Assembly: GCF_021130785.1 (NCBI RefSeq)
Contig: NC_060211.1
Span: 126,863,001-126,927,000 of the forward strand
Source of the DNA: Homalodisca vitripennis
Taxonomy: Eukaryota > Arthropoda > Insecta > Hemiptera > Cicadellidae
DNA: 64,000 nucleotides
Reading direction: 5' to 3'
In this document: positions 45,740 through 56,682 of the stretch, piece after piece
Layout of the letters: each line of letters begins with the position of its first letter
Position numbering within the stretch: the stretch's first letter is position 1
Translations under genes and position numbers: made by a program
Notes under the pieces: model-generated
Seen by the model: the letters and a program-made list of their open reading frames with translations, nothing else
Told to the model about the DNA's origin: nothing
Database searches by the model: none

Positions 45740-46662
45740 GTGAATATAGTATTACATAATATAGTATAATAACGTAATAAGATATATGTTTAAAAATAAT
45801 TCGTTTTTAAATGTATTGCTTGCATAGTTGCATTGAAACATATAGGTACTTACTTCATTGGCTTCGCAGTATGTGTGTTTGAAATGAGTTTATAATAATG
45901 AAAATGCGTGTAATGTAAATTAATCGTAAAAGTTGTTAGTAAAAGTAATACTTCCATTATTTTCACCCGACAGCTTAAGAGATCCGCTCTTGGCTATTTT
46001 TGAATACGTCACTTGATTTTTGTATGTGTTTATGCAACATTAGTGTCATAATAAACAAAGTACACACATTTAGAATTACGAAAAACAAGATCTTTAGCAG
46101 CTACACGATATTTAAGTCCAAAAGAGCACTAGGAGTAATGTGACTATTGCTTAGAGATTGTGAGTAATACGCGTAAAGGGAGGTGTAATATGTAGTGGGA
46201 AGGAGATCCTCTCTGGTGGAATTCTGCCAAAAGAAGAGGGCTGTTACCTGTTTAAACATCAAAGAGGATCATTATGTCATTCGATTTCCTATTGCGAATA
46301 AGTGTAAGGTATTTTTTACTAGAAATATATATTTCATAATAAATTTTGCTTTTTTCAATTTAGACGATTGCAGGCTCTGTCCAAAATCGGTGACTGCAGT
46401 TTGAGAGACGTAACAGAAGAGTTTTAGAAAACAAAACTGAAATGATAATGAGAGTGGTGGAATATTGTTCTTCCTCATGCGCATTAGCTGTTTCATGCTT
46501 TTGTATATCTCTAACAAAAAATCGGCATTGGTCACGTCGTGGAGGTTTCAAACTGTACCTTAAACACTATACAAAGAGAAAGCTCTGAGGCAAGATGAAT
46601 TACTTCTTCACTGAGAGCCTTCCGTCAATAGGGCATTTAGTTACATATTTATTTATTTTCAG

Positions 46663-46754
46663 GGATAAAATGTTTGCTGATAATAAAAACTTAGAGGCCA
46701 CTATTTTAAAACTGGAAAAGGAGTTGCAGTATATAAGAAAACAAGATCCAAACC
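46663..46754 (+). CDS. Coiled-coil protein, + strand set, exon H
   Basis: Acceptor TTATTTTCAG, donor GTAAGT, 92 nt, phases consistent on both sides. It encodes DKMFADNKNLEATILKLEKE followed by LQYIRKQDPN, a strong heptad pattern. CEP162 proteins, as I remember them, have an MFxENQ-type segment shortly after the GYxxEN segment; the order here agrees if exon G and H follow exon F. Confidence 0.8.
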
Positions 46755-47044
46755 GTAAGTATAACTGTGATGATTTAACTCATAATATTAACAGGCCCAG
46801 ATCAATACTAAAGCAATCAGTATCAGAATATTATGGAAATGAACGAATGAAAATTGTGAGACTGCGGGACTTACACAGTCTTGAGTCTAAACTATGATGC
46901 ATCTATAGATATATTATATGTTGTTTTGCGACACGAGTCACTTTAGGATAACCGGAGAAGTAGTATTGTGCGAACACCACAGCCAATGTGTTGCACTTTG
47001 TAATTTATGCAACAGTTAGTTGAAATAGGACTGTATGTAGTATT
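46755..47044. other. Start of a 4.3-kb intron
   Basis: The intron 46755-51046 carries the nested elements described next. This first part shows nothing else. Confidence 0.6.
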
Positions 47045-47208
47045 GCAATGGCGTAACTAAGGGGGAATGAGGGAGGGGATAGAACCCCCTCCCTCAGAGC
47101 CCTAAAAATAAATAACATTATCCCTATTACATCAACTCAACCTTTCTTAAATTCAACAGCTAAATGTTTTATCTTGAATTATGTCTATATTTAATTAATA
47201 CAAATGTA

Positions 47209-48588
47209 CAGTGTCATCGAAAAATAATGCCTAGATTTAATAAAATTATAACATCAAAACCTTTCATGTTAAATGAGTAATTCTTTCACTGGACGATAAC
47301 TGGTGAACGCAAGTTTTGTTTTTAGTTCGTCTGATTGTGTTTCCCTGTCTTTGTGATGCGCAGACAAGCTGCGCAATCGTCAAGGTCAGCCGGCCACAGA
47401 CGCGCCGCCGCTCAGTACGATGTTGACCGTGCAACAAAAAGCACAGTGCGTGATTTGGTACTCGGAGTCAAAGTCAATTGTCAGTGTACAGCGGCTCTTT
47501 CGGAGAACATATCCTGGTCAAACAGCACCTGATAACAAAGCTATCGTTCGATGGTTTAACCAGTTTAGGGAAACAGGGACCGTCGGCAAAAAATCTAGAC
47601 CAGGCCGACCAAGAACATCAGACGAGAATGTTGAGCGTATCCGGCAATCTTGTGTTAGGAGCCCAAAAAAATCCATTGCTCGACGAAGTCTTCAACTAAA
47701 CATTCCAAAAACAACAATACAAAATGTACTGCACAAACGGCTAAGACTTCATGCGTATAAAATTCAGATAAAACAGCAAATAAAACCTACCGACCGCCCT
47801 AAACGAACTGAATTTGCAAGTTTTATGTTAAATGAAATTGATGATAATCCAAATTTTCTACAGAGAGTGTTGTTTAGTGATGAAGCTACGTTTCACATAA
47901 ATGGATGTGTAAATCGTCACAATTGCCGTGTATGGGAATCGCAACAGCCAAACGAAATCCACGAGTATGTGCGTGATTCTCCCAAACTCAATGTGTGGTG
48001 CGCGTTATTTCATGACAAAGTTATTGGACCTTACTTTTTTGTAGAAAAAACCATTACAGGCCTAGTTTACCTGGACATGCTTGAACTGTTTGTGTTCCCC
48101 CAATTAGACGATATCGAACAACAGACTGGACAGCGAATCATTTTTATGCAAGATGGGGCTCCACCTCACTACCATCGCGAGGTACGCGCTGCACTAAACG
48201 CACGCTTCCCAAACGGTTGGATTGGTAGAGCAGCCCCCATTTCATGGCCTCCTAGAAGTCCTGATCTTACCCCTTTGGATTTCTTTTTCTGGGGGTACAT
48301 AAAAAATATAGTTTACGCAGAAAAGATTCGGGATTTGGACCATCTTCGGGAGCGAATTTCTTCCGCAATCTTAACTGTTACGCCAGATATGATTGGACGC
48401 CCGTGGCAGGAAGTTGACTACAGACTTGATATCTGCTAGGCAACGAACGGTGCTCACATTGAAACATACTAAGGTATGAAAAAAAATATTTCTTTCCGCA
48501 CATTTTAAGACTACAACCTTTAAATTACCTTTAATAGTTTTTTTATGACAGTTATTTAAAATCTAGGCATTATTTTTCGATGACCCTG
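47209..48588 (+). mobile_element. Full-length Tc1/mariner-superfamily transposon, DD41D type, apparently intact
   Basis: TA-flanked, 1380 bp. Terminal repeats CAGTGTCATCGAAAAATAAT and, on the complement, CAGGGTCATCGAAAAATAAT, continuing GCCTAGATTT on both sides: about 30 bp with one mismatch near the tip. One uninterrupted transposase gene occupies the middle. This is the best candidate for a recently active element in the window. Confidence 0.95.
47420..48439 (+). CDS. Transposase of IS630/Tc1-mariner superfamily (DUF4817-type HTH), intact
   Basis: 339 codons, ATG at 47420 to TAG at 48437. The N-terminal helix-turn-helix, residues 1-60, begins MLTVQQKAQCVIWYSESKS and contains NKAIVRWFNQFRETG; then GRPRTSDENVERIRQSCVRS, the GRPR-like linker. 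The second HTH contains SIARRSLQLNIPKTTIQNVL. The DDE domain has VLFSDEATFHINGCVNRHN (first Asp), IIFMQDGAPPHYHREVRAAL (second Asp) and PPRSPDLTPLDFFFWGYIKN. Counting to the last Asp in LTPLD gives 41 residues between the second and third acids, hence DD41D. No stop, frameshift or catalytic loss is seen. Role: cut-and-paste transposition into TA. Start chosen because it gives the family-typical MLTxxQK opening. Confidence 0.93.
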   Translation: MLTVQQKAQCVIWYSESKSIVSVQRLFRRTYPGQTAPDNKAIVRWFNQFRETGTVGKKSRPGRPRTSDENVERIRQSCVRSPKKSIARRSLQLNIPKTTIQNVLHKRLRLHAYKIQIKQQIKPTDRPKRTEFASFMLNEIDDNPNFLQRVLFSDEATFHINGCVNRHNCRVWESQQPNEIHEYVRDSPKLNVWCALFHDKVIGPYFFVEKTITGLVYLDMLELFVFPQLDDIEQQTGQRIIFMQDGAPPHYHREVRAALNARFPNGWIGRAAPISWPPRSPDLTPLDFFFWGYIKNIVYAEKIRDLDHLRERISSAILTVTPDMIGRPWQEVDYRLDIC

Positions 48589-48686
48589 TACAATAGATAT
48601 ATTCAATTTATTCCTTACTACCCATTGTGATGTACTCTTCAATCACATTCATATCCTCCCAAAGCCAAGTCCTAGTTACGCCAATG

Positions 48687-49790
48687 TGTAGTAATATGAT
48701 GATCAATACAGGAAGTGAATCCTCTCACATCTATTTACTATCTGGCCACCTTGTAGAGCTAAGGGAGACGCTAGTCAGTTGACAGCTACCGGCCGCGCAT
48801 CTTAGGCTCCGCTATAAATATGGCACTAAAGTTTAGAATTCCGTTATACGTTTCAAATTTACACATATTTCATTATAAAAACTTAGACTTTAGAGTCACA
48901 CTCAGTACCAATAAATTGTAAAAATTACTATTACTTGTTATAATGTATATCAATCCAGTTTAGTATTATAGTATAAGTATTTTACCACAAGAAACTATAT
49001 TTCTGTAGCCAATGATAATTGTCTCAGAATATTAAAATGTCGTAGTGATAATTATTCTTTGAAGGATTCTGATAAAGTTTACTTACCTGAGAAATTGGGA
49101 TGCAGAGTCTTCTAATTTAAACCAAACGAGCTTTACAACATTTCGATTGTTCTACCCAAAAAGAAATGTACTGATGTCCGTGGTCTCTAAGTGGCATGAC
49201 GCGTTGCTCGACCACTTCATCGCTGCATTGCAGTGATCACTCTGTCAATAGGATGTTCTGTATCCAAAGAAGAGCATTAAGGATTTTCTGGGGCTGAACC
49301 AGCGAAATAGCTGTAGGGGGTTCTTCCGATCAAGTGGTAATCTCACTCTGGCATGCCCTCTCGTTCATCACACAGTAGTTTTTGTGTTTACAAAACACAG
49401 CTTTTCAATCCCCAGTCATAATTATAACATTAGACACAAGGAAAGTCCAGTTGCCTGATTCCGTCTTTCCTTTTCATAAAATTCAGTTTTAATTTTTGGA
49501 CCTAAGTTTTACTATTCCCTTCCACATAATTTTTAAATAATTGATAATTGATTGGAAGAGCTTTTTGTAGCCTTCAGGAGGCACTTGAGGAACAGACGAC
49601 CTAAGGTCAACAGGTCGCTGTTCTCTCGTGATTTTTTATTTGTAAGCTATTGTATAGACTTGTGATTCGTTGTATTATACTACTATAATGGTCAATGATA
49701 TATTTTTAGTATTATGACTTTCACAAAAAAACTGTAATGTTCGAACTGTGTTAATAAAGAAGTTTAAAGTTTTAAGCACTCAGCTCATTT
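48687..49790. other. Intron, nothing firmly recognised
   Basis: Mixed AT-rich sequence; no open frame or element ends identified. Confidence 0.4.
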
Positions 49791-50215
49791 ACGGGGGTTG
49801 AGGTGCGCCGGACTCAGCGTACTCATCTGGACCACCTGCTGGTCGTCCGTGAGATTCCGGATGACTTAGTTGTTCTCCGCGCGGGCATGGTGGTCATCGA
49901 CGATAGACGTAAAACTATCCGAGTCGTCGATGCCACCATGCCCTTTGGAGGATGGTTGGCGTTCCATAGTCGAGGCCTGAGAGAGGAAGTACACAATTTA
50001 TGCCTCGTCCAATTCCTGCGCGCCTGCGGCTTCACAGTGACGATGGATGCCTTTGTCGTTGGCCAGTTGGGTGTGTGGGATAGGGCTAACTCTTGGATGC
50101 TCACTTGGGTGTCTCACGGCAGTTGCCTTCTCCCGCGATTGTGTCTCAGTGGCGGTCCAGTGGAGCTGGGGGATATGTCCAGCATGTGACGGGTATGTCT
50201 CAGTCAAGGTCAAAC
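49790..50215 (+). pseudogene. C-terminal fragment of a non-LTR retrotransposon with restriction-like endonuclease
   Basis: A conspicuously GC-rich island in AT-rich DNA. The frame 49803-50189 reads LVVREIPDDLVVLRAGMVVI, RVVDATMPFGGW and later TVTMDAFVVGQLGVWD. I recognise this as the end of RLE-type (R2/NeSL-like) polyproteins: PDLV...VVDVT.PF... and V.VDAFVVG.LG.WD. Just downstream, in another frame, YVQHVTGMSQ matches the conserved YxEHVTGHRQY tail, so there is a frameshift near 50170. The 5' part is truncated. Confidence 0.6.
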
Positions 50216-51046
50216 ACAGGATCTCTAGAGCTTAAGTTAAGCTCGTAAGATTCAATATTAGATTTAAGTATTTATTAATTTGTTATGATCCTGTTTTAAG
50301 AATTTTCTATATAAAACTGAATGAACAATGTTAGCGTTACTTTAGTGGTTAATTTTTTTTTAATTCAACCTTGACCATGTCTGTAAAACAGTATTAAATA
50401 TGAATAGTTTATTAATAATAAAATATGTGTTTCTATTATTTTCATTAAGGGTATAAAAGGTACACCAGACCAAGTGTCGAGTAACAGGCTTTGCTAAAAA
50501 TAGAATAAGTGACATCCATTGGAGGAACATGTACGTTCATCAAACTCAGTGTTACCTATGAAGAAATAAATATTAATGCAAAAATGTTACCCTTTGGCTC
50601 AACTTGTTTTTGAAATACATGCAGATTTACTGCAGATAAACAGGCAGAATATAAATTTTGTCATACATAGACATTGCCAGACGTCATTATGTATGTATAT
50701 TGAACGAATAAAAATGATTTGATCTAATCTCTTGAAGCTCCTTGATCAGTTTGTTCTTCCTTCTTCATAAATAACAGTTCTTAGAGATTTATTCTTATCT
50801 ATACAAGCTATTTGATCTTCTGTAGGACCCAATCTTAATACCAGTTTTAGAGGTCTCACTGATGGCAATAATAGTTTAATTACACTTCAGGTACTGCAAC
50901 ACAGTTCAATTACCAATGATTTGTATTCAATTAAATTCTTCCTGCTGCTTTATTCCCAACTCAAATGTTATATTTGTTCTAGTTTATTCAATATTATTCC
51001 AAGAATTCATTATTAGTGCTTTTGATTTATTAATTTTTATTTCCAG

Positions 51047-51163
51047 TGAATCCTCCAAATACTTCTTGCGATGGTTATCAAAGATGGCAGGCACAGCTTA
51101 AGGCCAATTCTAAATTGGAAAAAGACGTAACCTTAGAGAGTGAGAAATTGCGTATACTGAAAG
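51047..51163 (+). CDS. Coiled-coil protein, + strand set, exon I
   Basis: Acceptor TTATTTCCAG, donor GTAAAA, 117 nt, phase continuous with exons H and J (C plus TG gives Leu). It encodes NPPNTSCDGYQRWQAQLKAN followed by SKLEKDVTLESEKLRILK. The second part is coiled coil. Confidence 0.8.
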
Positions 51164-51825
51164 GTAAAACAAAATAATAATTAAGACATCAAATAAAAGA
51201 ACATTAAAATAATATTTTTTGAAGTCTAATTAGTTAAAGCTAAGCTGCAGAATATTAACTGATTGTCAATATGTAAAAATACATATTTGTCTCTAATTGC
51301 AGTGACCTAGAACACTAGTGAATTAAATTTGTTTATCTCTACATTTTTTGTACTTTTACTTTTTTCTGTATAATTATGTGGCCCACATGAGCTTCGAGTG
51401 TTGTTCATATGTCAATCTTAATATCACTTTGATAAATTTTAGAACAAATGAGTATTTTTATTCCAGGTTTTATTATTTTTTTATTTGAACGAGAAAATTT
51501 AAGTTTTTATTTTCAAAACTATTTAAGTAAATATACACTTTGTAGTTTTTGATCCGATGTACAAGAACATTTTTGCTCTAAGATTTTCTAAGATATTTAA
51601 TCCCAAACTTGCCAAAGATTAACTTAACACTGATTGCAATAACATAATGGCTGAGGTTACTGGCTCAGTAAAATTGAAGCTTGGGTGTATGAAATTATAG
51701 TACTGTTATTAAGTTTAAAAAAAAAACCATGTAGTATATAAAATATTAAGGTGAAAGTTTAATAAATTACAATAAATGTATTCTAATAATACAAACTATT
51801 AACTATTGATTATGATTTGTTTTAG
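51164..51825. other. Intron, nothing recognised
   Basis: AT-rich intron between exons I and J. Confidence 0.6.
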
Positions 51826-51872
51826 ATGCAGAGACTGACATTACAGATCTTAATCTAGATAATTTATCACAG
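51826..51872 (+). CDS. Coiled-coil protein, + strand set, small exon J with GC donor
   Basis: 47 nt, acceptor TTTGTTTTAG. It completes Asp and encodes AETDITDLNLDNLSQ, phase 0 at the end. The donor is CAG|GCAAGT, a GC-AG intron with the otherwise perfect consensus usual for this minor class. An acidic linker between coiled-coil segments. Confidence 0.75.
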
Positions 51873-52362
51873 GCAAGTCAATAATTAAAGTAATACATTT
51901 ACAGTTAGTTTATGAACACTGCATACTATTTTATATGTTTGAAGGTAATTTTGTAATGTTTGAATATGTATGCAATAGTAAAATAAACCTTAAAAAATGT
52001 TTGAAAGAAGATAATAAGTTGGCAACAGGATTATTAAAATGAAAAATTATTAATTATTAGACATAGTTTAAGAACTTTCTATCACTCAACAATTGGAAAT
52101 GTCCATAACAAATCCTCTTACCCATAAAATTTATTCTCATCAAAAATAAAATTTAAAGAAATAAAACCATGAGTGTTGACATATGCCATTAGCTACTTCT
52201 ATACTTTGATTCGATACCAAAGTACTTTGATTCATTTTGGTTCTTTCTTTCATTATCAGTATCATAACAAGGAGTGTGATATCAAGATGCAAGCTTTATC
52301 TAAGCACATGGATGTAATTTTTTTATAGTTATTTACATAGTCAGTGAATTGTTCTTTTACAG

Positions 52363-52461
52363 GCAGAGTTAATTCGTTTGGTCAAACAACTAGAAAGGTT
52401 GAAAACAGATTACCAAAGCACATTAAATGATACAGAGCACCAGTTGGATGTACAAGCAAAG
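52363..52461 (+). CDS. Coiled-coil protein, + strand set, exon K
   Basis: Acceptor TTCTTTTACAG, donor GTAATA, 99 nt, phase 0 to 0. It encodes AELIRLVKQLERLKTDYQST followed by LNDTEHQLDVQAK, a coiled coil. Confidence 0.82.
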
Positions 52462-55159
52462 GTAATATTTTAAATCCTTATTAGATCGTAAAATGTTTAA
52501 AAAGATATTCTAGTGCTGTGTACATTTGTTGAAAACTTTACAGAGTTCCCGATGAATTGTTTCCGAGCTGCACACTTAAATTGTCTGTTTTCAGTTACTA
52601 ATTTTATGTTCCAAAATTGTAGTCTTTTCTGAAAGTCCATTACATATGTAGACAATTTAAACATATGTATTTTAGAACAGTAGACACCCTATTAATTATC
52701 ACATCTGAACCAAAAGGTAATCTAGATAACCTTTTGGCTGGTTAAACTAATGTTGCCTATACACTATATTTTTATAAGCAGAAAATTACAACAAATATTA
52801 TTATATTGAACGGGTGAGGCAAGTGTTGAGGGCTTCATACTCCTACATGTGCAAAGTCGTTTTGCCCAAGCAACACACACAGCTACTAATGCTTTTTTCT
52901 AAGAGCTGTACTATTCATACTCGTCAACTTGGGAACAGCCTGGTCCAATTTTCTTCAATTGAAATTCCACCAGACTGAGTGTCTTTCTTTTGCATTTTCT
53001 AATATTTTTCTATTTTGGTTTTCTCTACTCTAATCTGTCGGATCACCTGCTAACCAAAACACTTACATGCTATTCTATCCTCATTTTTCTGATTTCCCAA
53101 GCCAAGGCGTAACAGCGTGTGCTAAATGGTCCAGGGAACATACTTGATCTTGAGTATGTGGAGTCTGGATATCAGATATTATCCAATTTTAATATAGTTC
53201 ACCTTCACCAAACAGGGCTCTGATGAGGCTGTTCTAGTTCCCTAGATACTTGTGAGATTCCCATAGCATACAACAAGCAAAATCCTCTGAAAACACCAAT
53301 CACTGTTAGGTGTTTCACTACCTCAGTCCTTGTGTATGGAGGCTGACCTGGCTGATCTTTCGGCTCACAAGGTTTTCAGAGTCCAACTACTCTACCTAAG
53401 AAGACACCTGAAGATGATGTTCTGTCACTTCCTTCATAATCTTCTACCCTTCCTGTTCCCACCGATCCCTCCTTCCACCACCATTCAATCTTCGTGACTT
53501 TTTTATCAGCAGCGGTGGAGATTTTACAGAAGTTGTGGTTCTACTGCCTGCAGGTCTAAAGGTGACGTATTAATGGATTCCTCCTAGTCCAGGTAAATTA
53601 ATTTATCATAAAGACAGTAATCGGCTGAAACATGGAGCTACCATTGTGATGTTTGACAACTTTATATTCTTGACGATTCCAGAATTCATACTTAGAGAAA
53701 TCTGATTACAGTCCTTCTATGGTTGCAGACCCATGAGGGAAAATTGAGGTGGTACTTCTCGAGTGATGGTTATGATAGCCTGTTGGTTTGCAACGTTATC
53801 CAATACTTACACAATGGATAATCTTATCATTGAATGTGGCACCAATACCCATCACATATTGTGGAACAACATAGACATTACTCATAAGGAAGAGTATCTT
53901 TACAAATACATTATTAGTAATGGCATCATGCTAGTTAGTAGGGCTAACACTATTAAAAGTATGCAGTTTTAAAATGTAATGTGGAAGGAAGTTCAGGTTT
54001 GATTGTAAATTGCTGCTTCATGTAGGTAAACAAATTGCATTTGTCCAGAAAGCCATCTTTTTCTGTTAAAAATCATAAACTGTTCAACATTAAAACAACA
54101 GGGCTTAGTATAATAGTGGATTGTTCCACAAATTGCTGGATTTGATGTTGTACCGCTAAAACCCCTACAGGCAATTTTGGTGCATCTGGATTTGGCTGTT
54201 TGGGAAAGAGACAGTCCTGACCAAAGGGCCAACAGCCTTATAGTGCTACCCCCAAAGCCTATGATAGAAGGTGGCAAAACCTTTCGAAGCAATAAATGGC
54301 AAAGGGAAGTGTGCCTTGGTTGAACACAGTAAAAGTAAAAGCCAGAAGGCTCTTTAAAAAAGCTAAAAGGCTGGTCAGTGGGACTGTCTGTCTATTATTA
54401 CTTAAAGTGCAGGCTATCCACAAGCCACTCTGATGTATGTGCCAAGGCGTGGGGGATTACTGAGAATACAATAGTGAATAGGTTAGCAAGAGCAAGATGG
54501 AGTTTAATAGGTCATAAACCTTTGTTACTTGAAAAAATGTTTAAGTTATAAATGTTGTCACAATCGGTTTTAGAAAAATTCCTGTACAGGAAAAGCCTCC
54601 CATTACTGGTACATTATAAGTAATAGTTACATTGAGGGTAATCTAGTGTATATAATATTATTACAAAAAATTAAATACTGTGTAATAATTTGATTTAAAA
54701 ATTAAAATTCAACATGTTAAATGTGAATCTGATAAATATATACGATAATACATATTTGTGTCACTACATAGCTGGTTAACGTCACGTATTTTGTAAAACT
54801 TTTTTTCTTTAATGAACAGCTATATTTTAAATTGGTGTATTTTTTTACTTGATTTTATCAGAATAACCTTTGTATTAAATGTAGGTTATTTTATCTAAGA
54901 CCGTTTTAATTTTGTTTTGAGCTTAATATAATAAAAAAGTACACAAAAACAATTTAGTACGTGGTTAAAGTCAAACCAGTTTGGTTGGTCTTAATAAGAA
55001 TTCACATTTGGAAAACAGTTCTAAGATTTTTTTATATGCATCACATATAAGCAACACTAGGTAGCCAACTCATAACTACAATAATGATGATGAAAATTAA
55101 CAAAATTCTGATAATAAATTCATTTAAAATAAAGTAAATTACTAAAGCTGTGTATCTAG
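52462..55159. other. 2.7-kb intron, partly GC-richer, unassigned
   Basis: The stretch 52800-54560 has higher GC and several short open frames on both strands, suggesting an old inserted element, but I cannot match it to any family and see no terminal repeats. Confidence 0.35.
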
Positions 55160-55300
55160 GAGTTCCACAAGCTAAATGAGACAAGGAAGCTGTATCAGGC
55201 AGAGATGGACTTACGGGAACGCAACAAGGGAGTGAAGAAGTTGGAACGCCACCCTCATGGGGGTTCAGTGGAACAGATGGCAGGTCTGCAACAACGCTAA
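55160..55300 (+). CDS. Coiled-coil protein, last exon L
   Basis: Acceptor TGTGTATCTAG, phase 0, 46 codons and TAA at 55298. It encodes EFHKLNETRKLYQAEMDLRE followed by RNKGVKKLERHPHGG and ends AGLQQR. Heptads fade near the basic C-terminus. The AATAAA at 55326 follows within 30 bp. Together exons G-L give 191 residues; with A-F the product would be about 560 residues, far shorter than vertebrate CEP162 (roughly 1400), so either the assignment is wrong or exons have been missed. Confidence 0.8.
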   Translation, partial: EFHKLNETRKLYQAEMDLRERNKGVKKLERHPHGGSVEQMAGLQQR

Positions 55301-55325
55301 ATCTCATTGTAGTCTGTTCTGAATC

Positions 55326-55331
55326 AATAAA
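55326..55331 (+). promoter_or_regulatory. Poly(A) signal of the coiled-coil gene
   Basis: AATAAA 26 bp after the stop codon of exon L. Confidence 0.6.
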
Positions 55332-56682
55332 AAATGTAGGACCTCAATCATTTCTGTTATTTCTCGTATTCACCTGAGTATACATTCACAATCTGAAGAG
55401 CATTAATTAATTGTCTTAATATTCTGTAGTTTTCTGTTTAAAACAACTTTTTAAAATTTAGGATGGTTTTTGGACCAATTGGGCGCAATTTAATAAAAAT
55501 TACAGAAATTAGATGTAATATTTTTGGATAAGAAACACACTTTCATACTATATTTTAATAGGTATGCATTTTAAGCTTTTTTAGTGTAATAAAATATTGC
55601 TCATCCGTTTAAACTGTTGGGTTTAATATATAGATTGTAATTTGTTTAAATAAAAGCAAAGAAGCCAACAATTAATTGTCTGTTGCACATCTGGTTGCAA
55701 ACCACACCATCATCATTTCTGATGACATAAAAGCTTCAGCTACCCAATTTAATTTTCATTATTATCCTCATCCCCCCCTTAAAACGAAAGAGGACACCCA
55801 AGTAATCAAGCAAATACTGTACAATAAGTTAAATGTTGAACACAATGAATGAAAAATACTACAAAACTTATGGGGTATGTACATATGCATATGTCAAACA
55901 ACATATCAGCTATTTATGTGTACTCTGGGACAGCGTGTATTTTTGTTTTATACAAGTGGGTACTTTACATGTAAACAAAAAATATTTTTTGTCAGGGTTG
56001 AATCCGGATTATTTATGGTTCAGACTTTTACAGCTCTACTGTATTATCATTAATATATATGTGTGTGTGTGTGTGTGTGTGTCTCCTACCACTCAGTGGA
56101 CCGTAGACCAAAACCACTCACACTGAGTCCTCTGTTCTGAGTTTAGCAATAACCATTTTATTTTATGACATTTCTAATAGAATACGTTTGGATGCTCTCG
56201 GCTGGGTTTGTTGTTTACATAATAATACAGTAGAATGAACTCAGATGTTTGTTATATTAGTTTGTTTGTAAATGGCGGTATGTTTTGTTCCTTCAGAGCT
56301 TCAAATAAATGTGAGAAAATATTTTAGTTCCCTATTTATTACGTTCAGATTTATTTATTTAAGAAATGTATAAAAATATCTTTTAGCAGTTAGTGTAATA
56401 AAGAACTGTTGTCAGTAAATTGTGATATGTACCCCAGACTTTCGTTGTGGCCGCTCAATCTACCAATGCAAATAGCTCCAGCCGCAGGGTGTTAAGTATC
56501 GAAGTTTTCCACCGTCCGCAATGGGTTAAACGATAAATATAATATCAGTACAAGAATAAGGAGACATAGTGTCTTGTACTATTCATGTTCTGAACAAATA
56601 TGTTAAATATAATCAACAAACAATATTTATTTCACTTTTTTAAGCATAGCATAACACTGAAATTGTTATATAATGTTTTTAA
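55332..56682. other. Intergenic, mostly unassigned
   Basis: AT-rich. A (GT)n run lies at 56061-56082. Near 56505-56528, CCGTCCGCAATGGGTTAA resembles a piggyBac-type right end (CCCATTGCGG on the complement next to TTAA), but no left partner was found. Confidence 0.4.
56061..56082. repeat. (GT)n microsatellite
   Basis: Eleven GT units following ATATAT. Confidence 0.95.

Larger units (their letters stand above)
47045..48686. mobile_element. Outer MITE-like element split by the DD41D transposon
   Basis: Inverted ends CAATGGCGTAACTAAGG (47046) and, on the complement, CATTGGCGTAACTAGG (48671-48686). Similar GGCGTAACTA ends are common in animal MITEs. TGTAGTA occurs close to both outer ends and may be the target duplication, offset by two bases on the left. 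The DD41D element sits inside. Without it the outer element would be about 260 bp. Confidence 0.4.

Noticed and set aside
46195..46404. Plus-strand frame with RFPIANKCK resembling part of a THAP-type finger
   Set aside because: The Cys/His pattern is incomplete and no splice site fits the neighbouring exons in phase.
49823..50213. Minus-strand open frames in the GC-rich island
   Set aside because: Shadows; the + strand matches a retrotransposon C-terminus.
53763..54292. Open frames in the exon K to L intron as a gene
   Set aside because: No recognisable motifs, no splice support, and composition suggests an old repeat.
56440..56528. Another piggyBac end at CAATGGG-TTAA
   Set aside because: No left partner with matching end was found; noted only in the interval description.
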